Notes under the pieces: model-generated
Told to the model about the DNA's origin: nothing
What the model saw: the letters and a program-made list of their open reading frames with translations, nothing else
The model's database searches: none
In this document: one piece after another, positions 1 through 8,241 of the stretch
Numbering within the stretch: position 1 is the stretch's first letter
Layout: each line of letters starts with the position of its first letter
Translations under genes and position numbers: made by a program
From: Photobacterium profundum
GTDB taxonomy: Bacteria; Pseudomonadota; Gammaproteobacteria; Enterobacterales; Vibrionaceae
NCBI RefSeq assembly: GCF_003026285.1
Contig: NZ_PYOD01000014.1
Coordinates: 1 to 64,000, forward strand
Length of the DNA stretch: 64,000 nucleotides
Direction: 5' to 3'

Positions 1-2
1 AG

Positions 3-86
3 CCAGTTTATAGCTATTCTATTTCTAGTACTCTCGCATTATCAATAAGGTATGATAATAACAAGAAAGATAACCAGTGCAAATGA
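3..86 (+). CDS. Possible C-terminal end of a gene cut by the window edge
   Basis: An open frame enters from the left edge and stops at a TGA ending at 86. The 27 residues read like the last strand and tail of a beta-barrel (ALSIRYDNN followed by a charged tail), the way DUF481-type outer-membrane proteins often end. A weak hairpin (ACCA-CAAG-TGGT, 87-98) followed by a T-rich stretch lies just after the stop and would suit a terminator. The fragment is too short to identify, and chance reading is quite possible. Confidence 0.2.
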   Translation, partial: PVYSYSISSTLALSIRYDNNKKDNQCK

Positions 87-223
87 ACCACAAGTGGTGT
101 TTTATTATTCATATAGATTATTGATTGTTTTGTATTTATTGGTGAATCACAATCTTACATTATGTTACTTTTTTGTAATTGCTGACGTTAGGTCTTTTCT
201 GCTCTAATTATCATATGGCAATA

Positions 224-239
224 TTGTGATGTTTCACAA
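224..239. promoter_or_regulatory. Dyad TTGTGA-N4-TCACAA abutting a start codon
   Basis: A perfect 6+6 inverted repeat with a 4-base centre ends one base before the ATG at 240, where a ribosome binding site would normally lie. It resembles a CRP half-site pair, but the centre is N4 between TGTGA and TCACA instead of N6. It could be a repressor site or an mRNA hairpin that limits translation. Confidence 0.35.
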
Positions 240-431
240 ATGAAAAATAATCCGAAAGCTGTTGATAGTTATAGATATGACATTTTGTGGCAGATAATAT
301 TTGCGATTGTTATGATCATTGGCATTCTTGCCTGCCTGTTAATTCCGGAAAATGTGAACAATACCTTTTTATTGGGCTCTAGCTGGATGCTGGGTTGTGT
401 TGTGATTGGCTGGTTTATTTCGAAAGATTAA
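240..431 (+). CDS. Small two-helix membrane protein, hypothetical
   Basis: The 63-residue product has a short charged N-terminus and two hydrophobic segments, at about residues 15-36 and 42-59, joined by a short polar loop (PENVNN), so it is probably an inner-membrane hairpin. It ends in a charged SKD tail. I do not recognise the family. No good Shine-Dalgarno sequence precedes the ATG; an inverted repeat sits there instead. The gene stops 8 bp from the end of the convergent GlxA-type regulator. It could also be a chance ORF, but the clean membrane topology argues for a real gene. Confidence 0.55.
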   Translation: MKNNPKAVDSYRYDILWQIIFAIVMIIGILACLLIPENVNNTFLLGSSWMLGCVVIGWFISKD

Positions 432-438
432 GCACGGT

Positions 439-1464
439 CTATTTATTCGAGTGACGTAATGTTGCAGGGCTTTGACCGAAGCGCTTGCGAAATATCTTAC
501 AGAGGTAGCTAGTATCTTGAATGCCAATTTCTTCCGCTAATATAGTCAAACTGTGATTAGAGTTGACTAATCGCCAGTGTAGATGCTGAAGGCGCATTTC
601 GTGCCAGTAATCATGTGCAGTTTTAGAGAATTCATCTTTAAACAAGCGATCAAGTTGTCGTCGACTTATGCCTATCATGGTAGCAAGTTCATCGGTGGTT
701 TTTCTTTCTGCAAATAAGTCGCGCATCAATCCAATAGCACGGCTGACATGCCGACCTGCGCTGGTTTCATTATCCAATGATTCTAAGCGATGCAATTGCC
801 CACGAGGCTTATCGATAATCATATCAGCTAATCCTTTCATAGCACGTGTACGACCACAATGGCGTGTTAACAACTCTATGGCTAAATCAATGGCAGCGCT
901 GCCACCAGAACAGCTGATGCGTTTTTTGTCGATACAATATAATTGCTCTGTGCGTACTTCAATATCGGGGTAAGCCGCCATAAATTCTTGTGCATGTCGC
1001 CAATGTACCGAGACTTGGTTTCCTTTTAATAATCCAGTTTCAGCCAGCATGAAACAAGCATTGTCGATCGTGACTAATGTAACGCCATTAGAGGCTGCTT
1101 GTTTAAGCAATGCTTTATAACTGGGTGCCATTTGTTGAGCATGACGTGCCGATCGGCAGCCAAAAACAACAAGGTAGTCGTAATCAGCGAAACGTATCTG
1201 TTCCGGTGTTACCTGCACCTCTACCGATACACTGCTGCTTGAAGTAACAGTGCCAGATTTTAAACCTAAAATTTGCCATCCACAGTGGCGCTGCTGGCTA
1301 TAATCTTCATTGTCAGCCGAAAAACGAAGTTTATCGATAAAACCACCAAACGGTAGCATCGTAAAATCGGGTAAAGGCAATAGCAGGAAACGAACGTCAG
1401 GTGTCATGATAGGGCCTTTATCGTCAGCTAGATTTTGATTGGAAGGCGTTATTGTTGTTGTCAT
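439..1464 (-). CDS. GlxA-family AraC-type transcriptional regulator
   Basis: The protein has an N-terminal DJ-1/PfpI-like class I glutamine amidotransferase fold (about residues 20-190, nucleophile-elbow region FGCRSARH near 101-108) and a C-terminal AraC HTH domain (about 242-341) with two helix-turn-helix units. This GlxA/CdhR/GbdR architecture controls amine, carnitine, betaine or arginine catabolism in other bacteria; the amidotransferase part usually senses a ligand and is not catalytic. Residue 20 (start at 1407) is an alternative start with a better ribosome binding site (AAAGG) and fits the family N-terminus. The divergent LysE exporter across a palindromic spacer is a plausible target. 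The ligand is unknown. Confidence 0.85.
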   Translation of the reverse strand: MTTTITPSNQNLADDKGPIMTPDVRFLLLPLPDFTMLPFGGFIDKLRFSADNEDYSQQRHCGWQILGLKSGTVTSSSSVSVEVQVTPEQIRFADYDYLVVFGCRSARHAQQMAPSYKALLKQAASNGVTLVTIDNACFMLAETGLLKGNQVSVHWRHAQEFMAAYPDIEVRTEQLYCIDKKRISCSGGSAAIDLAIELLTRHCGRTRAMKGLADMIIDKPRGQLHRLESLDNETSAGRHVSRAIGLMRDLFAERKTTDELATMIGISRRQLDRLFKDEFSKTAHDYWHEMRLQHLHWRLVNSNHSLTILAEEIGIQDTSYLCKIFRKRFGQSPATLRHSNK

Positions 1465-1508
1465 GTCTGTGAGATCTTTTTACTAATGTCCATATTATAC
1501 CGTATCAC

Positions 1509-1521
1509 GTCTAAATTAGAC
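1509..1521. promoter_or_regulatory. 13-bp palindrome between the GlxA regulator and lysE-like gene
   Basis: GTCTAA-A-TTAGAC is a perfect dyad in the 179-bp divergent spacer. Its position 45 bp upstream of the regulator and 122 bp upstream of the exporter suits an operator that acts on both. Which protein binds is inference; AraC-type proteins usually prefer direct repeats. Confidence 0.4.
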
Positions 1522-1643
1522 CATTTGTTTTTATGCTTCCGCAGTAAAATTCACACACTTCCAACGGTGATAGGTGATTCATGTTGTTGTGCTTTATTTA
1601 ATCAAAAGGCAAACATGAACAGAATAATATAGGTGAGATTTTC

Positions 1644-2258
1644 ATGGTGCTTCAAACGTGGCTTTTATATTTAATTGCGGTTATTGGCCTTGCTTTTGCG
1701 CCAGGTCCTAATGGATTGTTGGCACTGACACACGGTGTATTATACGGACGTAGCAAAGCAATCTGGACTATTATTGGTGGCGTGCTGGGTTTTGTGGTAG
1801 TTATTGCATTATCCATGTTTGGTATTGGTGCGATCATTCAAACATCACCATCTGCACTTAATATATTGAAGTGGGTAGGTGGGGCATACCTTATTTGGTT
1901 AGGTATTCAGTTATGGCGAACACCGCCTGTTAATTTAATCATTTCAGAAAAAGCCATTGCAGAAAAAAAACGTTCAGCATTATTCATGCAAGGTGCTTTA
2001 GCGGCGGTTTCTAATCCCAAAGTTCTGTTATTTTTCGGGGCATTTCTACCGCAGTTTATTGATCCTCAGATGTCACTTATGACACAATTTTTTGTAATGG
2101 CTTTAACTTTCTCGGTGGTTGAGTTTACGGTTGAATTTATGCTTGCCAGCGTATCTGTTTATATTGGTCCTTGGCTTGAAAAAAGAGGGAAGCGCTTTAA
2201 CCAAGTTTGTGGTGGCTTATTTATGGTGATTGGCGTTGCGCTGCCGCTTACGCAGTAA
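1644..2258 (+). CDS. LysE/RhtB family amino-acid exporter
   Basis: The 204-residue protein is highly hydrophobic with about six membrane segments. It carries the family's N-terminal signature (APGPNGLLAL near residues 19-28), the conserved GGAYLIWLG segment near 76-84 and SNPKVLLFFGAFLPQF near 121-136. Members of the RhtB/LysE family export amino acids such as homoserine, threonine, lysine or leucine across the inner membrane by proton-coupled efflux. The start follows AGGTGAGA. It is divergent from the GlxA-type regulator and convergent with a LysR gene. The substrate cannot be read from sequence. Confidence 0.88.
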   Translation: MVLQTWLLYLIAVIGLAFAPGPNGLLALTHGVLYGRSKAIWTIIGGVLGFVVVIALSMFGIGAIIQTSPSALNILKWVGGAYLIWLGIQLWRTPPVNLIISEKAIAEKKRSALFMQGALAAVSNPKVLLFFGAFLPQFIDPQMSLMTQFFVMALTFSVVEFTVEFMLASVSVYIGPWLEKRGKRFNQVCGGLFMVIGVALPLTQ

Positions 2259-2281
2259 TGAATAACCAAGCACTAAGAAAT

Positions 2282-3148
2282 CTAGATCAGCCATTTAATC
2301 AGTAATTCTAAAGACGGGTTCTGCATCGTTTTCGGGCGTACAAGGTAATAACTGTTACCGGAAGCGACTGTTAACGCATGCGGAGCCACTAATCGTCCAG
2401 ATTCTAAATCAAGCTTAGCCAATGTGATATCTCCAATGGCGATACCGAACCCCTGTATTGCTGCACTTACCGACAAATCTAGTGTTGCAAAATGCTGGTT
2501 TTGATCCGCGGTTAAGTATGAGCTGTTAGCTTGCTTTAACCATAATGCCCAGTCACTTTTCTGTGGAGTGGCATGCAGCCACGTAAAACCCTTCATTTCA
2601 TTGGTACTTAATGTCGTTTTATCGACTGGTAATAAAGAAGTAGAACATACCGGTGTTAAAAATTCTTCAAATAATAAGTTAGTGAGCAAGGATTTCTCTT
2701 GTGGTGATTGCCCGTAACAGATCGCAGCATCAAAAGGTTCGGTTGAAAAGTTGACGTTATGTTTAATGGCGGATGTGAGCTCGACATCGATATCGGGGTA
2801 GGCTTGTTGAAAGGTCATCAGTTTAGGCAGCAACCAAGGTGTAATACAGCTTGGGGCTTTCAGTTTGACTAATTGTTTATCATTCGATACTTGTTCAACA
2901 GCACGATGAATTTGATTCATTGCTTGTTCAACAAGAGGAAGAAACTCAGAACCTTTATTAGTTAAGGTTAACCCGCGCGCATGGCGGTGAAATAGCCGTA
3001 CTTTCAGTTGTTCTTCCAAAGAAATTACCTGACGACTTACGGCGCCTTGTGTCACATTCAAAATATGTGCTGCAGCAGTGAAATTTAGCTGCTGGGCAGT
3101 GATCAAAAATGCCTGAAGTTCTTTTGTTGATGGTAATCGATTTATCAT
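2282..3148 (-). CDS. LysR-family transcriptional regulator (GcvA-like)
   Basis: The 288-residue protein has an N-terminal winged HTH (about residues 8-65, with AAHILNVTQGAVSRQV as the recognition region) and a periplasmic-binding-like effector domain (about 90-288). The SELQAF-like beginning and the late RPKTMQNPSLELLIKWL segment are typical of the GcvA/AmpR branch. It is divergent from the HisC-like aminotransferase gene at 3349 and is probably its local regulator; autoregulation from the shared 200-bp spacer is likely by family habit. The effector is unknown. Confidence 0.87.
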   Translation of the reverse strand: MINRLPSTKELQAFLITAQQLNFTAAAHILNVTQGAVSRQVISLEEQLKVRLFHRHARGLTLTNKGSEFLPLVEQAMNQIHRAVEQVSNDKQLVKLKAPSCITPWLLPKLMTFQQAYPDIDVELTSAIKHNVNFSTEPFDAAICYGQSPQEKSLLTNLLFEEFLTPVCSTSLLPVDKTTLSTNEMKGFTWLHATPQKSDWALWLKQANSSYLTADQNQHFATLDLSVSAAIQGFGIAIGDITLAKLDLESGRLVAPHALTVASGNSYYLVRPKTMQNPSLELLIKWLI

Positions 3149-3193
3149 ACTTATTCCCAGTCGCTACTGACACTTAAGGTATGCGGTTTTGTC

Positions 3194-3212
3194 ATGTCTA
3201 GTATGCCGACAT
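3194..3212. promoter_or_regulatory. Dyad ATGTC-N9-GACAT in a LysR divergent spacer
   Basis: This interrupted dyad lies between the LysR gene and the divergent aminotransferase gene, 46 bp upstream of the LysR start. It contains the T-N11-A spacing expected of LysR-type sites, but such short dyads are common in A+T-rich DNA. Confidence 0.3.
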
Positions 3213-3348
3213 TTCGATTCTGATTTCAAGCCAGGTCTGCTTTAATCTAAATATAAAGACATTTTGAGATTATTTATGCTGTCATTTTGCATTTTAATCC
3301 AATTTATGGCTGGGCTTTAGCCTGTTTATTCGTGTGGGAGTTTAGGGA

Positions 3349-4437
3349 ATGAAATCATTAGCGTCAAAGTTAGCACCAAAGGCAGTAGAAAAACTCATAC
3401 CATACCAATCAGCTCGACGCATAGGAGGCAGTGGCCATCTGTGGTTGAACGCGAATGAACTAGAAAGCAGTTGCCAGTATGGTGACGAGTCAAAAGGACG
3501 TAACGATATGTATAATCGTTACCCCGACTTTTTACCCCATGATATTGCATCAGAGTATCAAGCGTACTGTGAGCAAGCATCGGGTGCATTGAGCTGCGAG
3601 ACTGTGGCTGTACGGGGGGCTGATGAAGCGATTGATTTGTTGATCCGTACATTTTGCCAGCCGGGTAACGACCAAATTATGATTTGTCCACCAACGTATG
3701 GCATGTATGAATTTTGTGCCGATGCTTTTTCGGTTAATACGCTAGCTGTGCCGTTACTCGATAACTTCCAACTTGATGTTGCGGCGATTAAACATCAACT
3801 GGCTGACACAAGCTTACTTTTCTTATGTTCACCCAATAACCCGACAAGTAATACCATTCATCATCACGATATTATGGAATTACTTGAAGCCAGTAAAGCG
3901 TCAACTTTGGTTGTGGTTGATGAAGCTTATATTGAATTCGCACCAGAAACGAGTGTGCTGCATTTGATGGCACAATACCCGCATCTGATTGTGATACGTA
4001 CTTTATCAAAAGCATTTGGATTAGCATCGATTCGTTGTGGCTTCTTAATGGCAGATGAAAGTGTTATGTCGTACATTGCACGATTGATTGCGCCTTATCC
4101 TATTGCCGATCCAACGGCTGAAATCGCATTGAAAGCCCTTGCTCCTGAAGGCTTAAAGAGTATGCGTAGCCAAACAGATGAACTTATAACAACCCGTGAA
4201 TGGTTTATTAGCGAATTGCAGGTGTTACCGATTGTAGATGTGGTTTATGCGTCGGCAACCAATTTTGTGCTTATTCACTTTAATACATCAAACAGTATTT
4301 ATGATTATTTATTAGAAAAAGGCATTGTGACCCGTAACCAAGCTCATGAATCGATGCTTGAACACTGTGTCAGAATTTCCATTGGCTCAAAGAACAGTAT
4401 GCTTGAAACCTTAAATGCGTTACAACAATATCAATAG
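3349..4437 (+). CDS. Histidinol-phosphate aminotransferase-like PLP enzyme
   Basis: This class I/II aminotransferase of 362 residues has HisC hallmarks: CSPNNPTSNT (PLP and substrate contacts, near 156-165), VVVDEAYIEF (Asp that contacts the pyridine nitrogen, near 187-196) and RTLSKAFGLASIRCGF with the PLP-binding lysine near residue 220. HisC converts imidazole-acetol phosphate and glutamate to histidinol phosphate, but paralogues act on aromatic or other amino acids. No other his genes are nearby; the neighbours are a LysR regulator and an amino-acid-binding protein, so this is more likely a catabolic or paralogous enzyme than the histidine-operon copy. The start follows GGGAG. Confidence 0.82.
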   Translation: MKSLASKLAPKAVEKLIPYQSARRIGGSGHLWLNANELESSCQYGDESKGRNDMYNRYPDFLPHDIASEYQAYCEQASGALSCETVAVRGADEAIDLLIRTFCQPGNDQIMICPPTYGMYEFCADAFSVNTLAVPLLDNFQLDVAAIKHQLADTSLLFLCSPNNPTSNTIHHHDIMELLEASKASTLVVVDEAYIEFAPETSVLHLMAQYPHLIVIRTLSKAFGLASIRCGFLMADESVMSYIARLIAPYPIADPTAEIALKALAPEGLKSMRSQTDELITTREWFISELQVLPIVDVVYASATNFVLIHFNTSNSIYDYLLEKGIVTRNQAHESMLEHCVRISIGSKNSMLETLNALQQYQ

Positions 4438-4450
4438 GAAGAGGGATCTT

Positions 4451-5230
4451 ATGATGAAAAAACTAATGAGTGTCGGAATTATTCTGGCGTCAGCACTATT
4501 TACTACTGCACAAGCCGCAGATGAAAAAGTGGTTCGTCTCGCGTCAGATTTTACTTATCCGCCGTTTAACTATAAAGATGCATCAGGTACTCCGAAGGGA
4601 TTTGATATTGAAATTGCAGACGCACTCTGCGTCGAAGCGAAGCTAAAATGTGAGTGGGTTTCACAAAATTGGGATGGACTCATTCCAGCATTATTATCAC
4701 GTAAAGCTGATGCAATTATGGCATCAATGCGTATTACAGAAGAGCGTAAAAAGCGTGTTCTGTTTACAGACAAGTATTACCAAACACCAGCACGTTTTGT
4801 AACGGGTAAAGATTCAGGAATTACAATAGATACAGCGGGATTAGACGGTAAAACCATTGGTGTTCAACTGGGTACAATTCATGATCGTTATGTAACCGAT
4901 ATCTATGGCGATGTGGCTAAAATTCGTCGTTACACTGGCCAAGATGAAGTGTATCTCGATCTTGAAAGTGGGCGTCTTGATGCTGTATTTGGTAATTCTG
5001 ATCAACTCGTTTTAGCGTTCTTAGAAAAAGAACGCGGTAAAAACTTTGAATTAGCAGGCGAGCCAGTAACAGATAAAGCCTATATTGGCGAAGGCACTGC
5101 GTTAGCATTACGCCTACAAGATAAAAAATTAGCCGACAAATTTAACCAAGCTATTAAAACGATTCGTGAGAACGGTACTTACGAAAAGATTGCCGCTGGG
5201 TACTTTAGTTTTGATATTTATGGTGAATAA
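4451..5230 (+). CDS. Periplasmic polar-amino-acid-binding protein of an ABC transporter
   Basis: A signal peptide (about residues 1-23, ending TAQA) is followed by an SBP type-3 fold: DFTYPPFNYKD, GFDIEIADALC, the core NWDGLIPALLSRKADAI and the RITEERKKRVLFTDKYY segment typical of lysine/arginine/ornithine/histidine-binding proteins (ArgT/HisJ/ArtJ). It delivers a basic or polar amino acid to an inner-membrane permease. The start is placed at the ATG after GAGGG. It lies 13 bp after the aminotransferase gene and is probably cotranscribed. No permease or ATPase gene follows; a strong terminator closes the unit, so the protein must share a transporter encoded elsewhere. Confidence 0.88.
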   Translation: MMKKLMSVGIILASALFTTAQAADEKVVRLASDFTYPPFNYKDASGTPKGFDIEIADALCVEAKLKCEWVSQNWDGLIPALLSRKADAIMASMRITEERKKRVLFTDKYYQTPARFVTGKDSGITIDTAGLDGKTIGVQLGTIHDRYVTDIYGDVAKIRRYTGQDEVYLDLESGRLDAVFGNSDQLVLAFLEKERGKNFELAGEPVTDKAYIGEGTALALRLQDKKLADKFNQAIKTIRENGTYEKIAAGYFSFDIYGE

Positions 5231-5274
5231 AGGCTGATTGTTATAACCCGTTTTACGTTATTTATGAATACATA

Positions 5275-5302
5275 AAGCAGTTACTTCGGTAGCTGCTTTT
5301 TT
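5275..5302 (+). terminator. Rho-independent terminator
   Basis: A 10-bp stem (AAGCAGTTAC / GTAGCTGCTT, one G-U pair) is closed by a TTCG tetraloop and followed by a T-run. It ends the aminotransferase/binding-protein unit. Confidence 0.9.
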
Positions 5303-5397
5303 GTTTTTAAGGTTGATACTAAACCTTAAAATAACATCGGTCACAAAAACACCATATCTATATTGTCAGCCTAGAAAATTAGGACTAAGTTAATCAT

Positions 5398-5434
5398 ACC
5401 GACGGTCGGTCGGTTATCAGGGTATTCGTATAAT
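5398..5434 (+). promoter_or_regulatory. Promoter and probable TetR operator of the export operon
   Basis: ACCGAC-G-GTCGGT (5398-5410) is a perfect 13-bp dyad, with a further overlapping CGGT unit to 5414. A TATAAT -10 box lies at 5429-5434, so the dyad covers the -35 region. TetR-family proteins typically bind such short G+C-rich dyads in their own promoters; this is the probable autorepression site. Confidence 0.6.
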
Positions 5435-5461
5435 ATTGCGAAAAAGAAAGAGTAAGCATTT

Positions 5462-6184
5462 ATGGCTAGAGTCGTTAAAGCACCCGACGAACGGCGTAAT
5501 GAATTCATTGTTACGGCGCAAAACTTGTTCTATACCAAGGGGTACGAAAGCACATCTGTTAACGATATTATCCAGACAATGGGGGTGTCTAAAGGTGCTT
5601 TTTACCATTACTTTAGTTCAAAGCAGGCAATATTAGAGATGCTGGTCGAAAGCTTGCTGTCTCAGTATCAAGCGTTAGTTCAAGCGCTACTTACTGATCC
5701 GGCTATCGATGCGGTTAGTAAATGGCAACAACTTGTTCAAATGACGAATAATTGGAAGGTTGAGCAAAAAACGGAAATGCTTTCGTTCACTCAAATAATC
5801 AATATGGATGAGAATGTGCTACTCAAACACAAACTCGTAACGGAAAGTACCCGATTACTTGTGGCAGATTATGCCCTGATCATAAAGCAGGGTATGGATG
5901 AAGGCGTGTTCGATATTCAAGGTGATAACCAAGCTGATAGCCAAGAAGGCAACAGCCAAGATGCTAAAGATCTTGCAGAGCTATTAGTGGCGATGCTGTA
6001 TGCCTTTTCTGATCGCTTTACTGAGCTTCTACTCAACCAAGATCAATATGATCAGCGACAGTCAATTGAGTTAATCCAGCGAAAACTACGTACTACGCAA
6101 GCAGCCATCGAACGAATACTAAGAGCACCTCAAGGATCGCTGCCACTTATTGATCAAAAAGCATTGAATGCTTGGTTTAGTTAG
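5462..6184 (+). CDS. TetR/AcrR-family transcriptional regulator
   Basis: An N-terminal TetR HTH spans about residues 10-58 (FIVTAQNLFYTKGYESTSVN, then MGVSKGAFYHYFSSKQAIL); the C-terminal helices form the ligand and dimer domain. At 240 residues it is somewhat long, with a polar insert rich in Gln, Asp and Ser (about residues 155-172) that includes a small repeat (DSQEGNSQD). It is the first gene of a six-gene operon and is 22 bp from the next gene. It probably represses the export genes until a ligand or cargo appears. The start at 5462 is supported by an upstream AAAGAAAGAG purine stretch. Confidence 0.88.
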   Translation: MARVVKAPDERRNEFIVTAQNLFYTKGYESTSVNDIIQTMGVSKGAFYHYFSSKQAILEMLVESLLSQYQALVQALLTDPAIDAVSKWQQLVQMTNNWKVEQKTEMLSFTQIINMDENVLLKHKLVTESTRLLVADYALIIKQGMDEGVFDIQGDNQADSQEGNSQDAKDLAELLVAMLYAFSDRFTELLLNQDQYDQRQSIELIQRKLRTTQAAIERILRAPQGSLPLIDQKALNAWFS

Positions 6185-6206
6185 CGGAATTTAAGAGGGA
6201 GAAAGC

Positions 6207-6959
6207 ATGCGAATGTTACCGATTATTTTACTGAGTTTGGCGAGTATATTTTCTATTGGGCTACATGCACAAACTGCCACGGAAATTGTCACTCAATCTG
6301 ATCTGCAAATGCGCGGAAATTCGAGTTACAGCGAACTAACAATGAATATTATTCGTCCTGATTGGACGCGCTCGATGAGCATGAAAAGTTGGACGAAAGG
6401 GAAAGAGTTATCGTTAGTGTTAGTGACTGCACCAGCCAAAGATAAAGGTAGTGCATCACTTAAGCGTCAACGCGAAATGTGGAATTGGATACCAAGTATT
6501 GAACGTGTGATCAAGATAGCGCCATCCATGCTCGGACAATCTTGGATGGGATCAGATTTTACCAATGATGACCTTATTAATCAGTCATCTATCGTGGTCG
6601 ATTATACCCACGCAATACACGATACGGAAGTGTTTGATAATGATAATACCTATGTGATTGATGCGATCGCAAAGCCTGATGCTCCCGTGGTATGGAGTAA
6701 AGTACGTTTGTGGATATCGAAAGATACGTACTTACAGCGGAAAGTGGAATTTTTTGATGAATTTGATGAGTTGGTTAATACCATGAAAACATATGATATT
6801 AAGCAACTTGGCGGACGTGATATTGCCACCAGAATGGAAATGGTACCTGCTGATAAGCCTGGAAATAAGACAGAGATGCTCACCCATCAAGCGCAGTTTA
6901 ATTTTGCGATCAAAGACAGCTTCTTTTCTCAAAGTCAGATGAAGGAATTACGAGACTAA
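6207..6959 (+). CDS. LolA-like periplasmic outer-membrane lipoprotein-sorting protein
   Basis: A signal peptide (about residues 1-22, ending LHA) precedes a protein that fits the LolA-like family annotated as outer membrane lipoprotein-sorting protein: NSSYSELTMNIIRPDWTRSM, KRQREMWNWIPSIERVIKI, SWMGSDFTNDDL and the WSKVRLWISKDTYLQRKVEF strand. Members have an open half-barrel that carries lipid-like cargo across the periplasm. It sits directly upstream of two FtsX-type permeases and an ATPase, as a carrier for a Lol-like exporter would. It is not LolA itself. The start follows GAGGGAGA. Confidence 0.82.
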   Translation: MRMLPIILLSLASIFSIGLHAQTATEIVTQSDLQMRGNSSYSELTMNIIRPDWTRSMSMKSWTKGKELSLVLVTAPAKDKGSASLKRQREMWNWIPSIERVIKIAPSMLGQSWMGSDFTNDDLINQSSIVVDYTHAIHDTEVFDNDNTYVIDAIAKPDAPVVWSKVRLWISKDTYLQRKVEFFDEFDELVNTMKTYDIKQLGGRDIATRMEMVPADKPGNKTEMLTHQAQFNFAIKDSFFSQSQMKELRD

Positions 6960-7011
6960 TTAAAATATAGCGGGATTAGCTTAAAACACTCTGATACTTG
7001 GCGGAGCATGT

Positions 7012-8241
7012 ATGTTAGTTAAATTAGCGTGGCGAAATTTGTGGCGTCAGAAACGGCGTACAGTGCTAACAGCATCCGCCTTAGCACTGGCGCTATTATT
7101 ATCCTTGTTTATGCGTAGCCTGCAAGAGGGGGGGTATGCCAGTAATATTGACAATAGTGCCCGCTTTTTTACTGGATTAATTCAGCTACAGCACCCTGAA
7201 TTTAAAGAAAGCCAAAGTATTGATGATTTATTACCTGCCACAGATGCTTTTATCGAACCTGTTCGTAATAATCCACATATAACGCATTTATTGCCACGTA
7301 TTGAATCTTTTGCTCTTGCTGCAGCAGCAGAAAAATCAAAAGGTGTCATGGTGTTAGGTATATCACCTGAACTCGAAAACCGATACTCACACATTTCGCA
7401 AAGGCTCGTCACAGGTGAGTACTTAACCGACGGTGATTCTCAGGTATTAGTCGGAGAGGGCTTAGCTAAATCGTTAGGGTTAAGTGTGGGTGACGACATC
7501 ATTTTATACGGGCAGGGCTATCGCGGTCAGACCGCTGCGGGTTTGTATCCGATTAAAGGCATTGTGAAGTTTCCTATTCCAGCCCTCGATCAGCAGCTGG
7601 TTTATCTTCCTCTAACGCAAGCGCAAACCTTATATAGTATTGGCGATCAAGTTACTGCTTGGGTGCTGCATACCGATGATTTAGTCAATCTTGAGCAAAC
7701 AGTTAATGAGTTGTCGCGCACTTATATCAACCGTGCCGTAGTGCGTGATTGGCAAGACTTATCACCCGAGATGGCACAGCAAATAATGATGGATAAAGTG
7801 GGCGGCATTTTTATGATGTACCTACTTTATGGCATTGTTGGTTTTGGGTTGTTTGCCACGATTTTGATGATGACATTAGAGCGTCAGCGTGAATTCGGTG
7901 TCATGTTAGCTACCGGATTATTACGTAGAAAACTATTAATGCTGATCGGTATCGAATCGGCATTTATTGGTGTATTAGGTGTGGTATTAGGGTTGATATT
8001 AACCTTGCCGGTTTTACTGTGGTTTTATTACAACCCTTATGAGTTAACCGGAGAACTCGCACAGGCCGTGCTTGAGTTAGGCTGGGAACCCGTTCTAAAA
8101 GTATTGATTGCACCTTGGCTGTTTAAAGAACAAATAATGCTGGTATTGGGGTTACTTTTCTTCTGTTTGATTTACCCAATGTGGCGCATTTACCGTCTTG
8201 ATCTTGTGAGCGCATTAAAAGGAGGTGCCCATGCTGATTAA
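7012..8241 (+). CDS. FtsX/LolCE-type ABC exporter permease, first subunit
   Basis: The 409-residue protein starts with LVKLAWRNLWRQKRRT, the amphipathic lead-in of MacB/LolE-type permeases. It has one membrane segment near residues 20-40, a large periplasmic domain (about 45-265) and three C-terminal membrane segments (about 270-295, 312-338, 365-395), with the FtsX-type stretch RQREFGVMLATGLLRRKLLML between them. This class uses ATP to move substrates from the membrane or periplasm outward and does not transport through the membrane in the classical way. Its gene overlaps the next by 11 bp, which implies translational coupling and a heterodimer. Confidence 0.87.
   Translation: MLVKLAWRNLWRQKRRTVLTASALALALLLSLFMRSLQEGGYASNIDNSARFFTGLIQLQHPEFKESQSIDDLLPATDAFIEPVRNNPHITHLLPRIESFALAAAAEKSKGVMVLGISPELENRYSHISQRLVTGEYLTDGDSQVLVGEGLAKSLGLSVGDDIILYGQGYRGQTAAGLYPIKGIVKFPIPALDQQLVYLPLTQAQTLYSIGDQVTAWVLHTDDLVNLEQTVNELSRTYINRAVVRDWQDLSPEMAQQIMMDKVGGIFMMYLLYGIVGFGLFATILMMTLERQREFGVMLATGLLRRKLLMLIGIESAFIGVLGVVLGLILTLPVLLWFYYNPYELTGELAQAVLELGWEPVLKVLIAPWLFKEQIMLVLGLLFFCLIYPMWRIYRLDLVSALKGGAHAD

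Noticed and set aside
668-973. 101-codon ORF antisense to the GlxA-type regulator
   Set aside because: It is a shadow of a well-supported coding frame; its composition is not protein-like.
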